NCBI GenBank assembly: GCA_964424555.1
Contig: CAYRIX010000017.1
Coordinates: 1 to 41,657 of the forward strand
Reading direction: 5' to 3'
DNA: 41,657 nucleotides
From: UMGS172 sp964424555
GTDB lineage: Bacteria; Bacillota; Clostridia; Oscillospirales; Acutalibacteraceae
The position numbers and the translations under genes were made by a program. The notes beneath the pieces were generated by a model. The model did no database searches. It was not told the DNA's origin and saw nothing but the letters and a program-made list of their open reading frames with translations. Each line of letters starts with the position of its first letter. Position 1 is the stretch's first letter. Below, piece after piece: positions 21,652-29,751 of this stretch.

Positions 21652-23496
21652 TCACTCCACCAAATCAGATAGGTAATTAAGTACATACTTGTAGTCAAGA
21701 GAAAAGGAAAAATCCATACCGTAAATAAAATATCCTCCAAGACTTATTAAATCAATGTTGTCTTTCATGTCGAAAAAAATAAGTGAAGACATATCACCAG
21801 TCTCATCCCATTGTTCAAAGCTTAAACCTGCCTCGAAAATAATAAAGTCGATACTTGCACCCATCTTGTAGAATACATCATCAGTGATACCTTCTTCGTT
21901 GATTTTTACCCTAGGCATATTAATTTGAAATGCAATGTCTACACCCATACCATAATAATCTACTTCACCTGCTAAACCAAATCCGGTACCAAATTCAATC
22001 TCAAAAGCATTTTTAACAAACTCCCAAAAAGAAACATCATTAGACGAACTGTTTTCAGTACTAGTGATAGTTGTGCTATTTGTTGTCAAATCTGTCGAAT
22101 CTGAATTATTCCTTGCGTTAGTAGTATATCTTTCTTGAGCAGTTGCACGTGATCTTGCTCTTGCTTCGGCACGCTTGCTCTCAGAAGCGGATGTGCCTCT
22201 TGAATCGATTCCTTCAAGACCCAACGGGTCAATGTTGGTGATCGGGTTGCAGTTAGCATATGCATAGCGGTTGAGTGTTACTCCGTCAGATATAGCACCT
22301 CTTACTATGTCAGCATTTACGAATCTACGTAAATCAGGCGAATAGTAACGGGCACGCATGTAGTACAGGCCGTTTTCGTCAGTGATTACGCCGTCTCTGC
22401 CGTTGTAGAGGAATGGGGTAACGCTACTGCTGCCTTCGGTCAATTTACCGTAGGTATCATATGTGAATATATTGGTAACAACACCATTGATGTTAGTCAA
22501 TGCAACTGTGCTTCCACGGTAATCGAAGTGGTAAGTTTTAAACGCACCGTTGCATTCCTCACCGATAAGACCCAAGCCATACACATACTTTGTGATTGTT
22601 GAGCCCTTTTTCATTACGAGCAACTGGCTCAACTTTGCTACAGTGTTATATACGTATGTTGTGGCCGTGCTGCCGTATACCTTTTTAATACGTGTATTCT
22701 CGGCGTTATAGGTATATTTACAGCTCTTAGCCGAGAGCAGTCTGTTGGACGAGTCATAGGTGAGGGAACACTTTGTACCGTCCTGATAGAAGTACAGCAT
22801 GTTGCCGTCTTCATCAAAGCCTACGTTGTAGCCGTTGTATGATTTCAGGCGGTTATTGGAAGTGTACGAATAGCTGTTTTCCTCGCAACAGTTGTCGGTT
22901 GTGTAACGAATATTGCCTGCAGCATCATATTCGTAGCTTTCTTCGTACATATGATTGCCGTAAAGATCGGTGGTCAATTTATGAACTATCCTTGATAGGC
23001 TATCATAAGTATACCAAAATTTGGTGCCCTTGTCAAGACACGATTCTGTCGAAATTCGTCCTAAATCGTCGAAAGTATACTTATATCCCGAAATCAGGCT
23101 TCCTGTAGACCGTCTTTCAACGCTTGAGGTGATGCGGTGAGCCGTATCATAGGTCGTGGTGGTCACACTCTTATCAGGCTTTACAACCTTGGTTACAAGG
23201 TTGTTTTCGTCATAGGTGTACCTTGTCACACGTCCTGCCCAGTCGGTAACCGAGGTCATATTATTGTTGGCATCATAGGTGTATTTAACGGCAGTTCCGT
23301 CGGGGTAGGTGAGCTTTATGAGGTTGCCGATCTTATCGTACTCATAACCGATTTCGTTACCAAAAGTATCGGTATACTTTGTCACACGGTTAAGCTCATC
23401 ATACTCACGTGTAATTGTGCCGTTTTTGTCGGTCAAGCTAAGAGGCTTATTGAAGCTGTTGCAAACGGGACAAAACTGGAGAATACCTGGAAACAT
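21652..23496 (-). CDS. RHS module D: longest RHS core with beta-rich C-terminal domain, 5'-truncated
   Basis: 614 residues. About 17-180 are YD repeats (YEYDKIGNLIKLTYPDGTAV, TYDANNNMTSVTDWAGRVTRYTYD), about 180-430 the shared core ending NIDPLGL, and about 430-614 the tip. The tip has an Arg/Ala/Ser-rich linker (SKRAEARARSRATAQ), a Thr/Ser stretch, and a Gly-rich alternating beta segment (FGTGFGLAGEVDYYGMGVDIAF) that could insert in a membrane (inference). The first about 12 residues (MFPGILQFCPVCN) are out-of-frame reading of a Big2-protein tail, so this gene too has lost its true 5' part. A TATAAT lies 19 bases upstream of the ATG; there is no clear ribosome site. Confidence 0.75.
   Translation of the reverse strand: MFPGILQFCPVCNSFNKPLSLTDKNGTITREYDELNRVTKYTDTFGNEIGYEYDKIGNLIKLTYPDGTAVKYTYDANNNMTSVTDWAGRVTRYTYDENNLVTKVVKPDKSVTTTTYDTAHRITSSVERRSTGSLISGYKYTFDDLGRISTESCLDKGTKFWYTYDSLSRIVHKLTTDLYGNHMYEESYEYDAAGNIRYTTDNCCEENSYSYTSNNRLKSYNGYNVGFDEDGNMLYFYQDGTKCSLTYDSSNRLLSAKSCKYTYNAENTRIKKVYGSTATTYVYNTVAKLSQLLVMKKGSTITKYVYGLGLIGEECNGAFKTYHFDYRGSTVALTNINGVVTNIFTYDTYGKLTEGSSSVTPFLYNGRDGVITDENGLYYMRARYYSPDLRRFVNADIVRGAISDGVTLNRYAYANCNPITNIDPLGLEGIDSRGTSASESKRAEARARSRATAQERYTTNARNNSDSTDLTTNSTTITSTENSSSNDVSFWEFVKNAFEIEFGTGFGLAGEVDYYGMGVDIAFQINMPRVKINEEGITDDVFYKMGASIDFIIFEAGLSFEQWDETGDMSSLIFFDMKDNIDLISLGGYFIYGMDFSFSLDYKYVLNYLSDLVE
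23457..23495. repeat. 39-bp segment shared with the end of the Big2 gene at 31127
   Basis: Bases 23457-23495 and 31193-31231 differ at only two or three positions, and about 30 are identical in a row. At 31 kb the segment encodes WVFSSFVPFAT near the C-terminus of a Big2 protein. Here it is read in another frame as the first codons of RHS module D, marking a recombination joint. Confidence 0.8.
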
Positions 23497-23514
23497 CTAT
23501 AAATCGACTTACAT

Positions 23515-23520
23515 ATTATA
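23515..23520 (-). promoter_or_regulatory. Putative -10 box for RHS module D
   Basis: Minus-strand TATAAT (23515-23520). The -35 side is poor (TTGGTG at 19 bases), and the message would have a leader of only about 12 bases. Confidence 0.35.
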
Positions 23521-23538
23521 CACGCTTTCGTTATATAT

Positions 23539-23937
23539 TCACCAAAACAAGAATGAAACTAAAACTCCTAATATACCTGCACCGTATTTTGCAATAGTAC
23601 ATCGAATATTAGAATAATCTTCTGAAAACATCCATGATTCAATAGCAGAAATCCTATTCTTAAACAGGGACTCTAATAACGATAAGAATACCAAAAACAA
23701 AGCAAGAAGACAATACCAGTTAATTGTTGAAAAGGTTAAGATGATGCGAATTATAACTACTAACGCACATACTATTGGGAAATAATGTACTCTTAGCAAA
23801 TACGGAATTAGGTATTTGTTAAATACATATACTTCACCTTCATCAGCAGTGTAAGGTTCGTTTGTTAAATTGTTGTGACAAACAGGACATTCGCAATGTG
23901 CATCAACTGTCATTTTACATTTTGGACAAAATTTCAA
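23539..23937 (-). CDS. Zinc-ribbon membrane protein, hypothetical
   Basis: About 132 residues. N-terminal zinc ribbon FCPKC...CECPVCHN (four to six cysteines), then two membrane helices (about 45-90) and a short helical tail. TTG at 23937 is preferred as start (AGGAG 8 bases upstream); a GTG at 23946 overlaps the ribosome site. It lies just upstream of RHS module D in the same direction and may be the immunity gene of another displaced toxin. No family recognised. Confidence 0.55.
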   Translation of the reverse strand: MKFCPKCKMTVDAHCECPVCHNNLTNEPYTADEGEVYVFNKYLIPYLLRVHYFPIVCALVVIIRIILTFSTINWYCLLALFLVFLSLLESLFKNRISAIESWMFSEDYSNIRCTIAKYGAGILGVLVSFLFW

Positions 23938-23990
23938 TGAACCCACTCCTATATAACATGATTAGCTTATGTGTTTGTGAACTTTAATGA

Positions 23991-24165
23991 TCACTCACGA
24001 TAATACGTCCATCCCGGTGCAGTTTTATACATTGTAATATTATGCGAGTATATTGTCGCTGCTAATTGTGCAACTTCATATGCACCATTTTCAAGAGTAT
24101 AAATATCGCAATGATCGTCAGAGCTTTCTATCTTTATCTCTCTTCCATGTTCTGGGCTTATCTAT
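23991..24165 (-). pseudogene. Gene-tail fragment (copy 1)
   Basis: An open stretch of about 55 codons without a start codon, ending GWTYYRE and TGA, with SPEHGREIKIESSD and GAYEVAQLAATIYSH. An in-frame TAG lies right upstream. The same peptide is encoded at 24921-25049 up to SHN, after which the two differ. Likely the C-terminal end of a displaced toxin or other exoprotein; family unknown. Confidence 0.55.
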
Positions 24166-24221
24166 CGGGGTGGTTTAACTTTTTATAAAACATAGTTGCA
24201 ATTATGACCAAATTATGGTAT
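24037..24221. repeat. 185-bp direct repeat, copy 1
   Basis: Matches 24921-25105 with a single mismatch (offset 884). It contains a minus-strand gene tail and, on its right, a plus-strand promoter. With copy 2 it brackets the membrane-protein gene at 24269-24814. The gap 23947-24268 otherwise holds only the fragment and promoter listed here. Confidence 0.9.
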
Positions 24222-24224
24222 TTT
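24196..24224 (+). promoter_or_regulatory. Promoter in the direct repeat, copy 1
   Basis: TTGCAA (24196-24201), 17-base spacer, TATTTT (24219-24224), 45 bases before the ATG at 24269. Confidence 0.5.
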
Positions 24225-24268
24225 GGTTATAAGAAATAAACCGATTATAACTGTTTAGGAGAGGTTTT

Positions 24269-24814
24269 ATGGAGTATAAACATAGAGAAAAGTTGACGGT
24301 TGATTTAATGAAAAGAGAAATCAAAGAACAAGTCACAAAAGGATTATGGCACTCCTTGATTGCGTTTATAATAATATTACCAATCATGCTTTTTTTCCTG
24401 TTTTCATTTATAAAATTTAATGCTTCAATTGTTATTATGGTTATTATGGTTTCTCCTTTTGCTGTAATATTGATTGTTTGTATTTATGTTGTGCTCAAAT
24501 CATTGAGAGTGATTAGACTTATAACCAAACGCAAATATATTGTGACGGTTGACAAATTGATTGGTTTTGAAGACAAAAAATCAATAAGAGGCAGTTCCTT
24601 TACATCGTTTTTCTCTAAGCCGTATAAGTTGCATTTTGCTACCTACGGTGTGTACTATATTCCTGAGAATGAAAATTATAAGTGGTCTAAAATGTATAAC
24701 ATGGACGATAAAGGTGTGTTTGACAGTTCATCTGCTGGTGACGAGTTCTATTTATTTATTATTAATAAAGACATTTTTATTGCTTATAACAAAAAAATGT
24801 TTGACTTACAATAA
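24269..24814 (+). CDS. Two-helix membrane protein, hypothetical
   Basis: 181 residues. A charged N-terminal segment (HREKLTVDLMKREIKEQV), two membrane helices (about 28-48 and 52-76), then a cytoplasmic beta-rich domain (YGVYYIPENENYKWS, AGDEFYLFIIN) of about 100 residues. AGGAGAGG precedes the ATG. It is framed by the 185-bp direct repeat and stands alone on the plus strand. It has the look of an immunity or housekeeping YcxB-like membrane protein, but no family is certain. Confidence 0.6.
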   Translation: MEYKHREKLTVDLMKREIKEQVTKGLWHSLIAFIIILPIMLFFLFSFIKFNASIVIMVIMVSPFAVILIVCIYVVLKSLRVIRLITKRKYIVTVDKLIGFEDKKSIRGSSFTSFFSKPYKLHFATYGVYYIPENENYKWSKMYNMDDKGVFDSSSAGDEFYLFIINKDIFIAYNKKMFDLQ

Positions 24815-24821
24815 CCTTTTT

Positions 24822-24920
24822 ATATTTGCGCTATAATAGCCTCGTATACATCTTTAAACTTAAAATGTGTTTCATTATTTGATATAGCACTAATACTATA
24901 TTTTGTTTCGCTAACACAAT
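24822..24920 (-). pseudogene. Gene-tail fragment of a second lost gene
   Basis: Open minus-strand stretch without start, ending in TAA at 24822, with SETKYSISAISNNE and HFKFKDVYEAIIAQI, a normal-looking C-terminus. It joins the 185-bp repeat in a different frame. No family recognised. Confidence 0.4.
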
Positions 24921-25105
24921 ATATTATGCGAATATATTGTCGCTGCTAATTGTGCAACTTCATATGCACCATTTTCAAGAGTATAAATATCGCAATGATC
25001 GTCAGAGCTTTCTATCTTTATCTCTCTTCCATGTTCTGGGCTTATCTATCGGGGTGGTTTAACTTTTTATAAAACATAGTTGCAATTATGACCAAATTAT
25101 GGTAT
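24921..25105. repeat. 185-bp direct repeat, copy 2
   Basis: Second copy of 24037-24221, carrying the same minus-strand gene tail and plus-strand promoter. It places that promoter before the first LRR lipoprotein gene. The gap 24815-25152 contains this repeat, the fragment at 24822-24920 and nothing else I can identify. Confidence 0.9.
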
Positions 25106-25108
25106 CAT
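25080..25108 (+). promoter_or_regulatory. Promoter of the LRR lipoprotein genes (in the repeat)
   Basis: TTGCAA (25080-25085), 17-base spacer, TATCAT (25103-25108), 45 bases before the ATG at 25153. Confidence 0.55.
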
Positions 25109-25152
25109 GGTTACAGTTAATAGACCCAAATGTTTTTGTAAGGAGAGCCGTT

Positions 25153-26364
25153 ATGAAAAGATTACTGTTGTGTTTCTTAAGTGTCGTGTTGGTGCTGTGC
25201 TTCTGCTGTTGCGATTCGGATAGTAAAAACAAACAATCCGATGACAAACCCAAGGTAACAGCCAATCCCGCTACGGATTTTGAGTATCATTTTGACGGTG
25301 ATTATACGGTCATAGATAAGTATGTGGGTAATGACCTTACTGTCGTTATTCCTGAGGAGATAGAGAGCAAACCCGTAATATCGATAGGACGTGAGGCTTT
25401 TAAATTGTCTACTATAACCTCTGTCGCTATCCCCGATTCGGTGGAGATCATCCGTACCGAGGCTTTTGCAGAATGTGACGCTTTGACCGATGTTAAATTC
25501 GGCAACAGCGTTACGTACTTGGGTGCGAAATCGTTTTTTAGTTGTGATGCGCTTGAAAAGCTCGAGCTACCGAGGAATCTTATTACCACCGGAGAATACG
25601 CAGTTGCAGAGTGTAAATCCTTAAAGGAGCTTACCATACCCAAAACAATTAAACATTTTTATGGTTCTGAATTTGTAATGAACGAGTCTTTGGTGACGAT
25701 AAATTTTGAAGACGGTATCGAGGGAATACCCTCAGCTTTCAGACAATGTACCGCTTTGGAAACTCTAAAAATCCCTGACAGTGTAAAAGATATCGGTTAT
25801 GGAGCTTTTGTAAACTGTAATGCTTTGAAGGATGTGTATTTTGCAGGGGAAAAGCCCGATTTTGGCAATGCGTTTATGAGAAGCAACCAAGAAGAAATAA
25901 ATATGCACTATAACGCAAAGGATAAGGTGCCGACTATCACTTTAGAACGCACAACACCTAATACCTATGATTCTGAAACAAGGGTCAACCCTGCAGCACA
26001 TTTCCACTACGGACTTGATGCCAACGGTGTTATGATTATTGCACAGTACCTTTCGAGCGACGACACCGTTATTATCCCTGAAACTATCGACGGACATCCT
26101 GTTGAAGAAATAAGCGTAATGGCCTTCTTTGCAACCGATATAAAAACTGTTGTCTTCCCAAAAACCATTAAGTCAATCAGTGCTGAAGCGTTTCACGCTT
26201 GCAAATCATTGGAAAATGTGTATTTTAAAGGCGATGCACCGAAAAGCGTTTCTTACCATCCCTTTAACATGCAAGGCAAAGACTTTATTGTGTATTATAA
26301 CAGCGGCACCTCAGGGTGGGATGATTCCCTGTTTGGAGATTTGTACACTCTTGTTGAGAAATGA
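25153..26364 (+). CDS. BspA-like LRR_5 lipoprotein 1
   Basis: 403 residues. Signal peptide with Cys-rich lipobox region (LCFCCC). The mature part carries LRR_5 (BspA-type) leucine-rich repeats: SIGREAFKLSTITSVAIPDS, VEIIRTEAFAECDALTDVKF, YLGAKSFFSCDALEKLELP and TALETLKIPDSVKDIGYGAF, with a second block near the C-terminus. Surface proteins of this type bind host or bacterial ligands. AGGAGA lies 7 bases before the ATG at 25153; an in-frame ATG at 25099 is upstream of the signal peptide and lies within the promoter. Bases 25267-25646 are identical to 26516-26895. Confidence 0.8.
   Translation: MKRLLLCFLSVVLVLCFCCCDSDSKNKQSDDKPKVTANPATDFEYHFDGDYTVIDKYVGNDLTVVIPEEIESKPVISIGREAFKLSTITSVAIPDSVEIIRTEAFAECDALTDVKFGNSVTYLGAKSFFSCDALEKLELPRNLITTGEYAVAECKSLKELTIPKTIKHFYGSEFVMNESLVTINFEDGIEGIPSAFRQCTALETLKIPDSVKDIGYGAFVNCNALKDVYFAGEKPDFGNAFMRSNQEEINMHYNAKDKVPTITLERTTPNTYDSETRVNPAAHFHYGLDANGVMIIAQYLSSDDTVIIPETIDGHPVEEISVMAFFATDIKTVVFPKTIKSISAEAFHACKSLENVYFKGDAPKSVSYHPFNMQGKDFIVYYNSGTSGWDDSLFGDLYTLVEK
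25267..25646. repeat. 380-bp identical block, copy 1 (LRR genes)
   Basis: No difference was seen by eye over 380 bp against 26516-26895 (offset 1249), including silent positions, while the flanking parts of the two genes are clearly diverged. This is the mark of recent gene conversion. Confidence 0.9.
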
Positions 26365-26398
26365 CCTACGATATAAAAAAGTCAGAAAGGAAGATACT

Positions 26399-27622
26399 AT
26401 GAAAAAGTTTTTAACTGTCATACTCAGTCTTGCGATTCTGTTGAATTTTGCGGCGTGTAAATCCGGCGACGATGATAGCTCATCCGGTGGCGATACACCT
26501 AAAGTAACGGCAAACCCCGCTACGGATTTTGAGTATCATTTTGACGGTGATTATACGGTCATAGATAAGTATGTGGGTAATGACCTTACTGTCGTTATTC
26601 CTGAGGAGATAGAGAGCAAACCCGTAATATCGATAGGACGTGAGGCTTTTAAATTGTCTACTATAACCTCTGTCGCTATCCCCGATTCGGTGGAGATCAT
26701 CCGTACCGAGGCTTTTGCAGAATGTGACGCTTTGACCGATGTTAAATTCGGCAACAGCGTTACGTACTTGGGTGCGAAATCGTTTTTTAGTTGTGATGCG
26801 CTTGAAAAGCTCGAGCTACCGAGGAATCTTATTACCACCGGAGAATACGCAGTTGCAGAGTGTAAATCCTTAAAGGAGCTTACCATACCCAAAACCCTTA
26901 AACGCTGTTACGATGGTGTTTTTGCAAAAAATGAGGCATTGGTGACGATAAATTTTGAAGAGGGTCTTGAAGTTATTCCGTCTACTATATTTTCCCAATG
27001 CACAGCACTGGAAACTCTTAAGATTCCCGCAAGTGTTAAGAGCATTCGGTTTAGTGCGTTTTACGATTGCGAATCATTAAAAGACGTATATTTTGCCGGA
27101 AGCAAAAGCGAAATCGACATCGACAGCGAAGCTTTTGAAAGAAGAAACAAAGAAAACATCAATGCACATTACGACGCAAAGGAAGATGTGCCGACTATCA
27201 CTTTAGAACGTGCAGAACCTAATACCTTTGATTCTGAATCAAGAGTCAATCCTGCCGCACATTTCCAATGTGGTCTAGGTGATAAAGGGCTCATAACAGA
27301 GTATATTTCAAGTGATGAAACTGTCGTTATACCTGAAATCATCGACGGACATCCGGTAGAAAAGATAGGCTCAACGGCATTCTTTGGAATGGATATAAAA
27401 ACCGTTACCTTCCCGAAGACGATAAGAAAAATTATTGGACCTGACACTTTTGGCTTTTGTAAATCATTAGAAAGCGTATATTTTAAAGGAGACGCTCCCG
27501 AACTACATCAAAGTTACGTTTTCGGAACCAAAGACAAAGATTTTGTTGTTTACTATGAAGCCGGAGCCGCTGGGTGGGATGATACACCGTTGAGGGAATG
27601 GTACACTCTGGTTGAAAAATGA
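26399..27622 (+). CDS. BspA-like LRR_5 lipoprotein 2
   Basis: 407 residues. Signal peptide with lipobox FAAC. LRR_5 repeats as in the neighbour, with the first 125 mature residues identical and the rest about two-thirds similar (TALETLKIPASVKSIRFSAF, TVTFPKTIRKI, SLESVYFKGDAP). GAAAGGA precedes the ATG at 26399. It lies 34 bases after the first gene: a tandem duplicate in one operon, perhaps giving surface variation through recombination between the copies. Confidence 0.8.
   Translation: MKKFLTVILSLAILLNFAACKSGDDDSSSGGDTPKVTANPATDFEYHFDGDYTVIDKYVGNDLTVVIPEEIESKPVISIGREAFKLSTITSVAIPDSVEIIRTEAFAECDALTDVKFGNSVTYLGAKSFFSCDALEKLELPRNLITTGEYAVAECKSLKELTIPKTLKRCYDGVFAKNEALVTINFEEGLEVIPSTIFSQCTALETLKIPASVKSIRFSAFYDCESLKDVYFAGSKSEIDIDSEAFERRNKENINAHYDAKEDVPTITLERAEPNTFDSESRVNPAAHFQCGLGDKGLITEYISSDETVVIPEIIDGHPVEKIGSTAFFGMDIKTVTFPKTIRKIIGPDTFGFCKSLESVYFKGDAPELHQSYVFGTKDKDFVVYYEAGAAGWDDTPLREWYTLVEK
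26516..26895. repeat. 380-bp identical block, copy 2 (LRR genes)
   Basis: Partner of 25267-25646. Confidence 0.9.
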
Positions 27623-27634
27623 ACATTAAACAGT

Positions 27635-27671
27635 AACGGCCGTCTTTGGTAACACTTAAGGCGGCCGTTAA
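27635..27671. terminator. Bidirectional terminator
   Basis: TAACGGCCG / CGGCCGTTA, a 9-bp stem between the convergent LRR and Big2 genes. Confidence 0.7.
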
Positions 27672-27673
27672 AT

Positions 27674-29659
27674 TTATGCAAGGAATATTCCGTTATTTAT
27701 ATCTTTAATTCTGTATGTTGTGCCGTTGTTCAACTTTACTATGATATCGTATTCAGTTCCGTAAGCATAATAACGTAATGCCGTTTTGAAATATTCAGGC
27801 TCTGAAGAGAGGGATTCATATATTTCGTTAATATTTGTATATAGATCCACAAGCTCATTGAGTGTATCAATAATATCGTCCAATATAGAGGTTAGTGAAT
27901 CATCAAAAATCTCCCTTATGTCTTCGCCAACCTCATACATTGCTTCAAGAACATTATACTCTACACCATATTTTTCAAAAACATAATATTTTTGTATATC
28001 AACTGCTGTATTTATCACATCTGCGGTTGTTTCAAACACATTGCGCCATTGTGGAAAGATAGCCGAAGCTACAACCGAGCCAGCCTCAACGGCTATTTTA
28101 GTTACCGATACGACAATTTCTATAAAAGCTTTTAATGCTGTTTCATTATCTATCTTGTGCTTTCCAAAGAGAGCTTCAGATTCCGAAAGCATCTGTTCAT
28201 AATTAAACTCTTCATTAGTGACAAACCAATTACCGTCATAATCACAATCAAAGTATAGCGGGTCTCTACCAAATATAAATCTGAACCAATCATCTTTGTA
28301 ATCTGTTTTCCTAATTATATCATTGAGATACTCCTTTTCTCCTATATCAAAAATATATTTTGAAACACCAAACGGATCTATGGCGTATAATAGTTTGATT
28401 TCCTCTCTTTCAAATACTCGCAACTCATCTTGTGAATAATTTGGATTTTCGAACAGATTCCTTTTTGAACGATCAATCAATGAATTATTGCTCATATTAT
28501 TGAGATCAAATATCATATCAGCATCAATGCAATACCATACTTTACCGGTCGAGTTAAAAGTCACTGTTCTATAAGAACTTCCCTTTTCATCCTCTATTCT
28601 AACAATATCATGAACAACCCTAACGGTAAATGCATCAACTATGTTGCTGTCATAATCAGCAACGGCTGTGATAATTGTGGTGCCGGGGTAAATTGCGTGT
28701 ACTAATCCGTTCTTGTCGACGGTTGCTACACTTTCGTTGCTGCTTTCCCACGTTACACCTTTATTGCTTGCATTGCTTGGGCATACAGTTCCTTTGAGCT
28801 GAAGCGTCTGGCCCTTTATAACAACATCGTCGTCGGCCGTTATTGTCACAGTGTCCACAGGAATATCGTAGACCTCAACGTTGAATTTGGCAGGATTTTT
28901 GATCTCGTCGTGTGAGGCGGTAATGGTTGTGTTACCTTTCTTTATAGCAAATACTTCGCCGGAATAAGGGCCGACTATAGCAATTTTGCTATCATTACTG
29001 TCCCACCTTACAATCTTATCGTCGGCATCGGTTGGATATACCGTTGCTGCGAGCTTGGCGGATTCTCCCTGCAGGATCCTGACACCGGTAATGTCTATTG
29101 ATTTCGCAGGAATATAACCGTCAACACCCACCGTACAGAAGTCCTTTACACCACTGCCGTCGGTTGCGGTTGCATATATTTTTGTGCCGCCTGCACCGAC
29201 TGCGGTGATTTTTCCTGTTTCAGCATCAACGGTTGCAACGCTTGTATTCTTACTACTCCATGTTACTCCACGGATAGTTGCGTTATCGGGTAATACAGTT
29301 GAAGTAAGGGTATACGTATCACCCTCTTTAAGCGTTATACTTGACGGCTCAACTGTGATACTCTCGACAAACCTTCTTACTGTTACGATACAAGCGTCTG
29401 CCATATTGCCATCGCTGGTGGTTACGGTGATTACCGCCTGTCCCTCGGCGATAGCGGTCACTGCACCGCTTTCCTCGTTGACCGTTGCAATGTTGGTGTT
29501 GCTGCTGCTCCATTTTACGGTTTTATCAGTAGCGTTATTCGGTGATACTGCTGCGGTTATAGTTGCTGATGTCCCTATGTTCATTAGCATACTTTCAGGA
29601 TTTACCGCTACCGATTCGACGGGGATTTCTCCATTTACGGTGACGCAACAGCTATCCAT
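27674..29659 (-). CDS. Big2 (Ig-like) repeat protein 2 with variable C-terminal domain, 5'-truncated
   Basis: 661 codons from an internal ATG. Residues about 1-10 are the end of a Big2 repeat. Four Big2 repeats follow (each with 'TAxVxPxxAxxKxVxWxSSNxxIATV' character), to about residue 350. A C-terminal domain of 310 residues has LLYAIDPFGVSKYIFD and FRFIFGRDPLYFDCDYDGNW, a segment often found next to RHS regions in Clostridia (recalled), then a helical region (VDIQKYYVFEKYGVEYNVL) and a small beta end. In-frame coding runs only about 10 codons above the ATG (STDGNGAMDSC) before it turns into unrelated sequence, so signal and upstream repeats are lost. No ribosome site. Confidence 0.7.
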   Translation of the reverse strand: MDSCCVTVNGEIPVESVAVNPESMLMNIGTSATITAAVSPNNATDKTVKWSSSNTNIATVNEESGAVTAIAEGQAVITVTTSDGNMADACIVTVRRFVESITVEPSSITLKEGDTYTLTSTVLPDNATIRGVTWSSKNTSVATVDAETGKITAVGAGGTKIYATATDGSGVKDFCTVGVDGYIPAKSIDITGVRILQGESAKLAATVYPTDADDKIVRWDSNDSKIAIVGPYSGEVFAIKKGNTTITASHDEIKNPAKFNVEVYDIPVDTVTITADDDVVIKGQTLQLKGTVCPSNASNKGVTWESSNESVATVDKNGLVHAIYPGTTIITAVADYDSNIVDAFTVRVVHDIVRIEDEKGSSYRTVTFNSTGKVWYCIDADMIFDLNNMSNNSLIDRSKRNLFENPNYSQDELRVFEREEIKLLYAIDPFGVSKYIFDIGEKEYLNDIIRKTDYKDDWFRFIFGRDPLYFDCDYDGNWFVTNEEFNYEQMLSESEALFGKHKIDNETALKAFIEIVVSVTKIAVEAGSVVASAIFPQWRNVFETTADVINTAVDIQKYYVFEKYGVEYNVLEAMYEVGEDIREIFDDSLTSILDDIIDTLNELVDLYTNINEIYESLSSEPEYFKTALRYYAYGTEYDIIVKLNNGTTYRIKDINNGIFLA

Positions 29660-29751
29660 AGCACCGTTGCCGTCGGTTGAGCAGTATCGAAGAATGTATC
29701 GTGGTAAAATAGATAGATGTTTATTACGCTATGTGCACTTGTATTATGATA
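29660..29751 (-). other. Junction of the truncated Big2 gene with foreign sequence
   Basis: Bases 29660-29685 still encode a Big2 repeat end matching that at 32998-33020. From about 29686 the similarity stops and an AT-rich stretch leads to the stop of the membrane-protein gene. The break is clean. Confidence 0.65.

Noticed and set aside
18310..23108. Cys/Arg-rich plus-strand frames repeated opposite the three RHS cores
   Set aside because: Antisense shadows of the conserved RHS core; their repetition is explained by core identity.
25302..26892. Two identical 113-codon minus-strand frames inside the LRR genes
   Set aside because: Their identity simply reflects the identical 380-bp block of the sense genes; no ribosome site or family.
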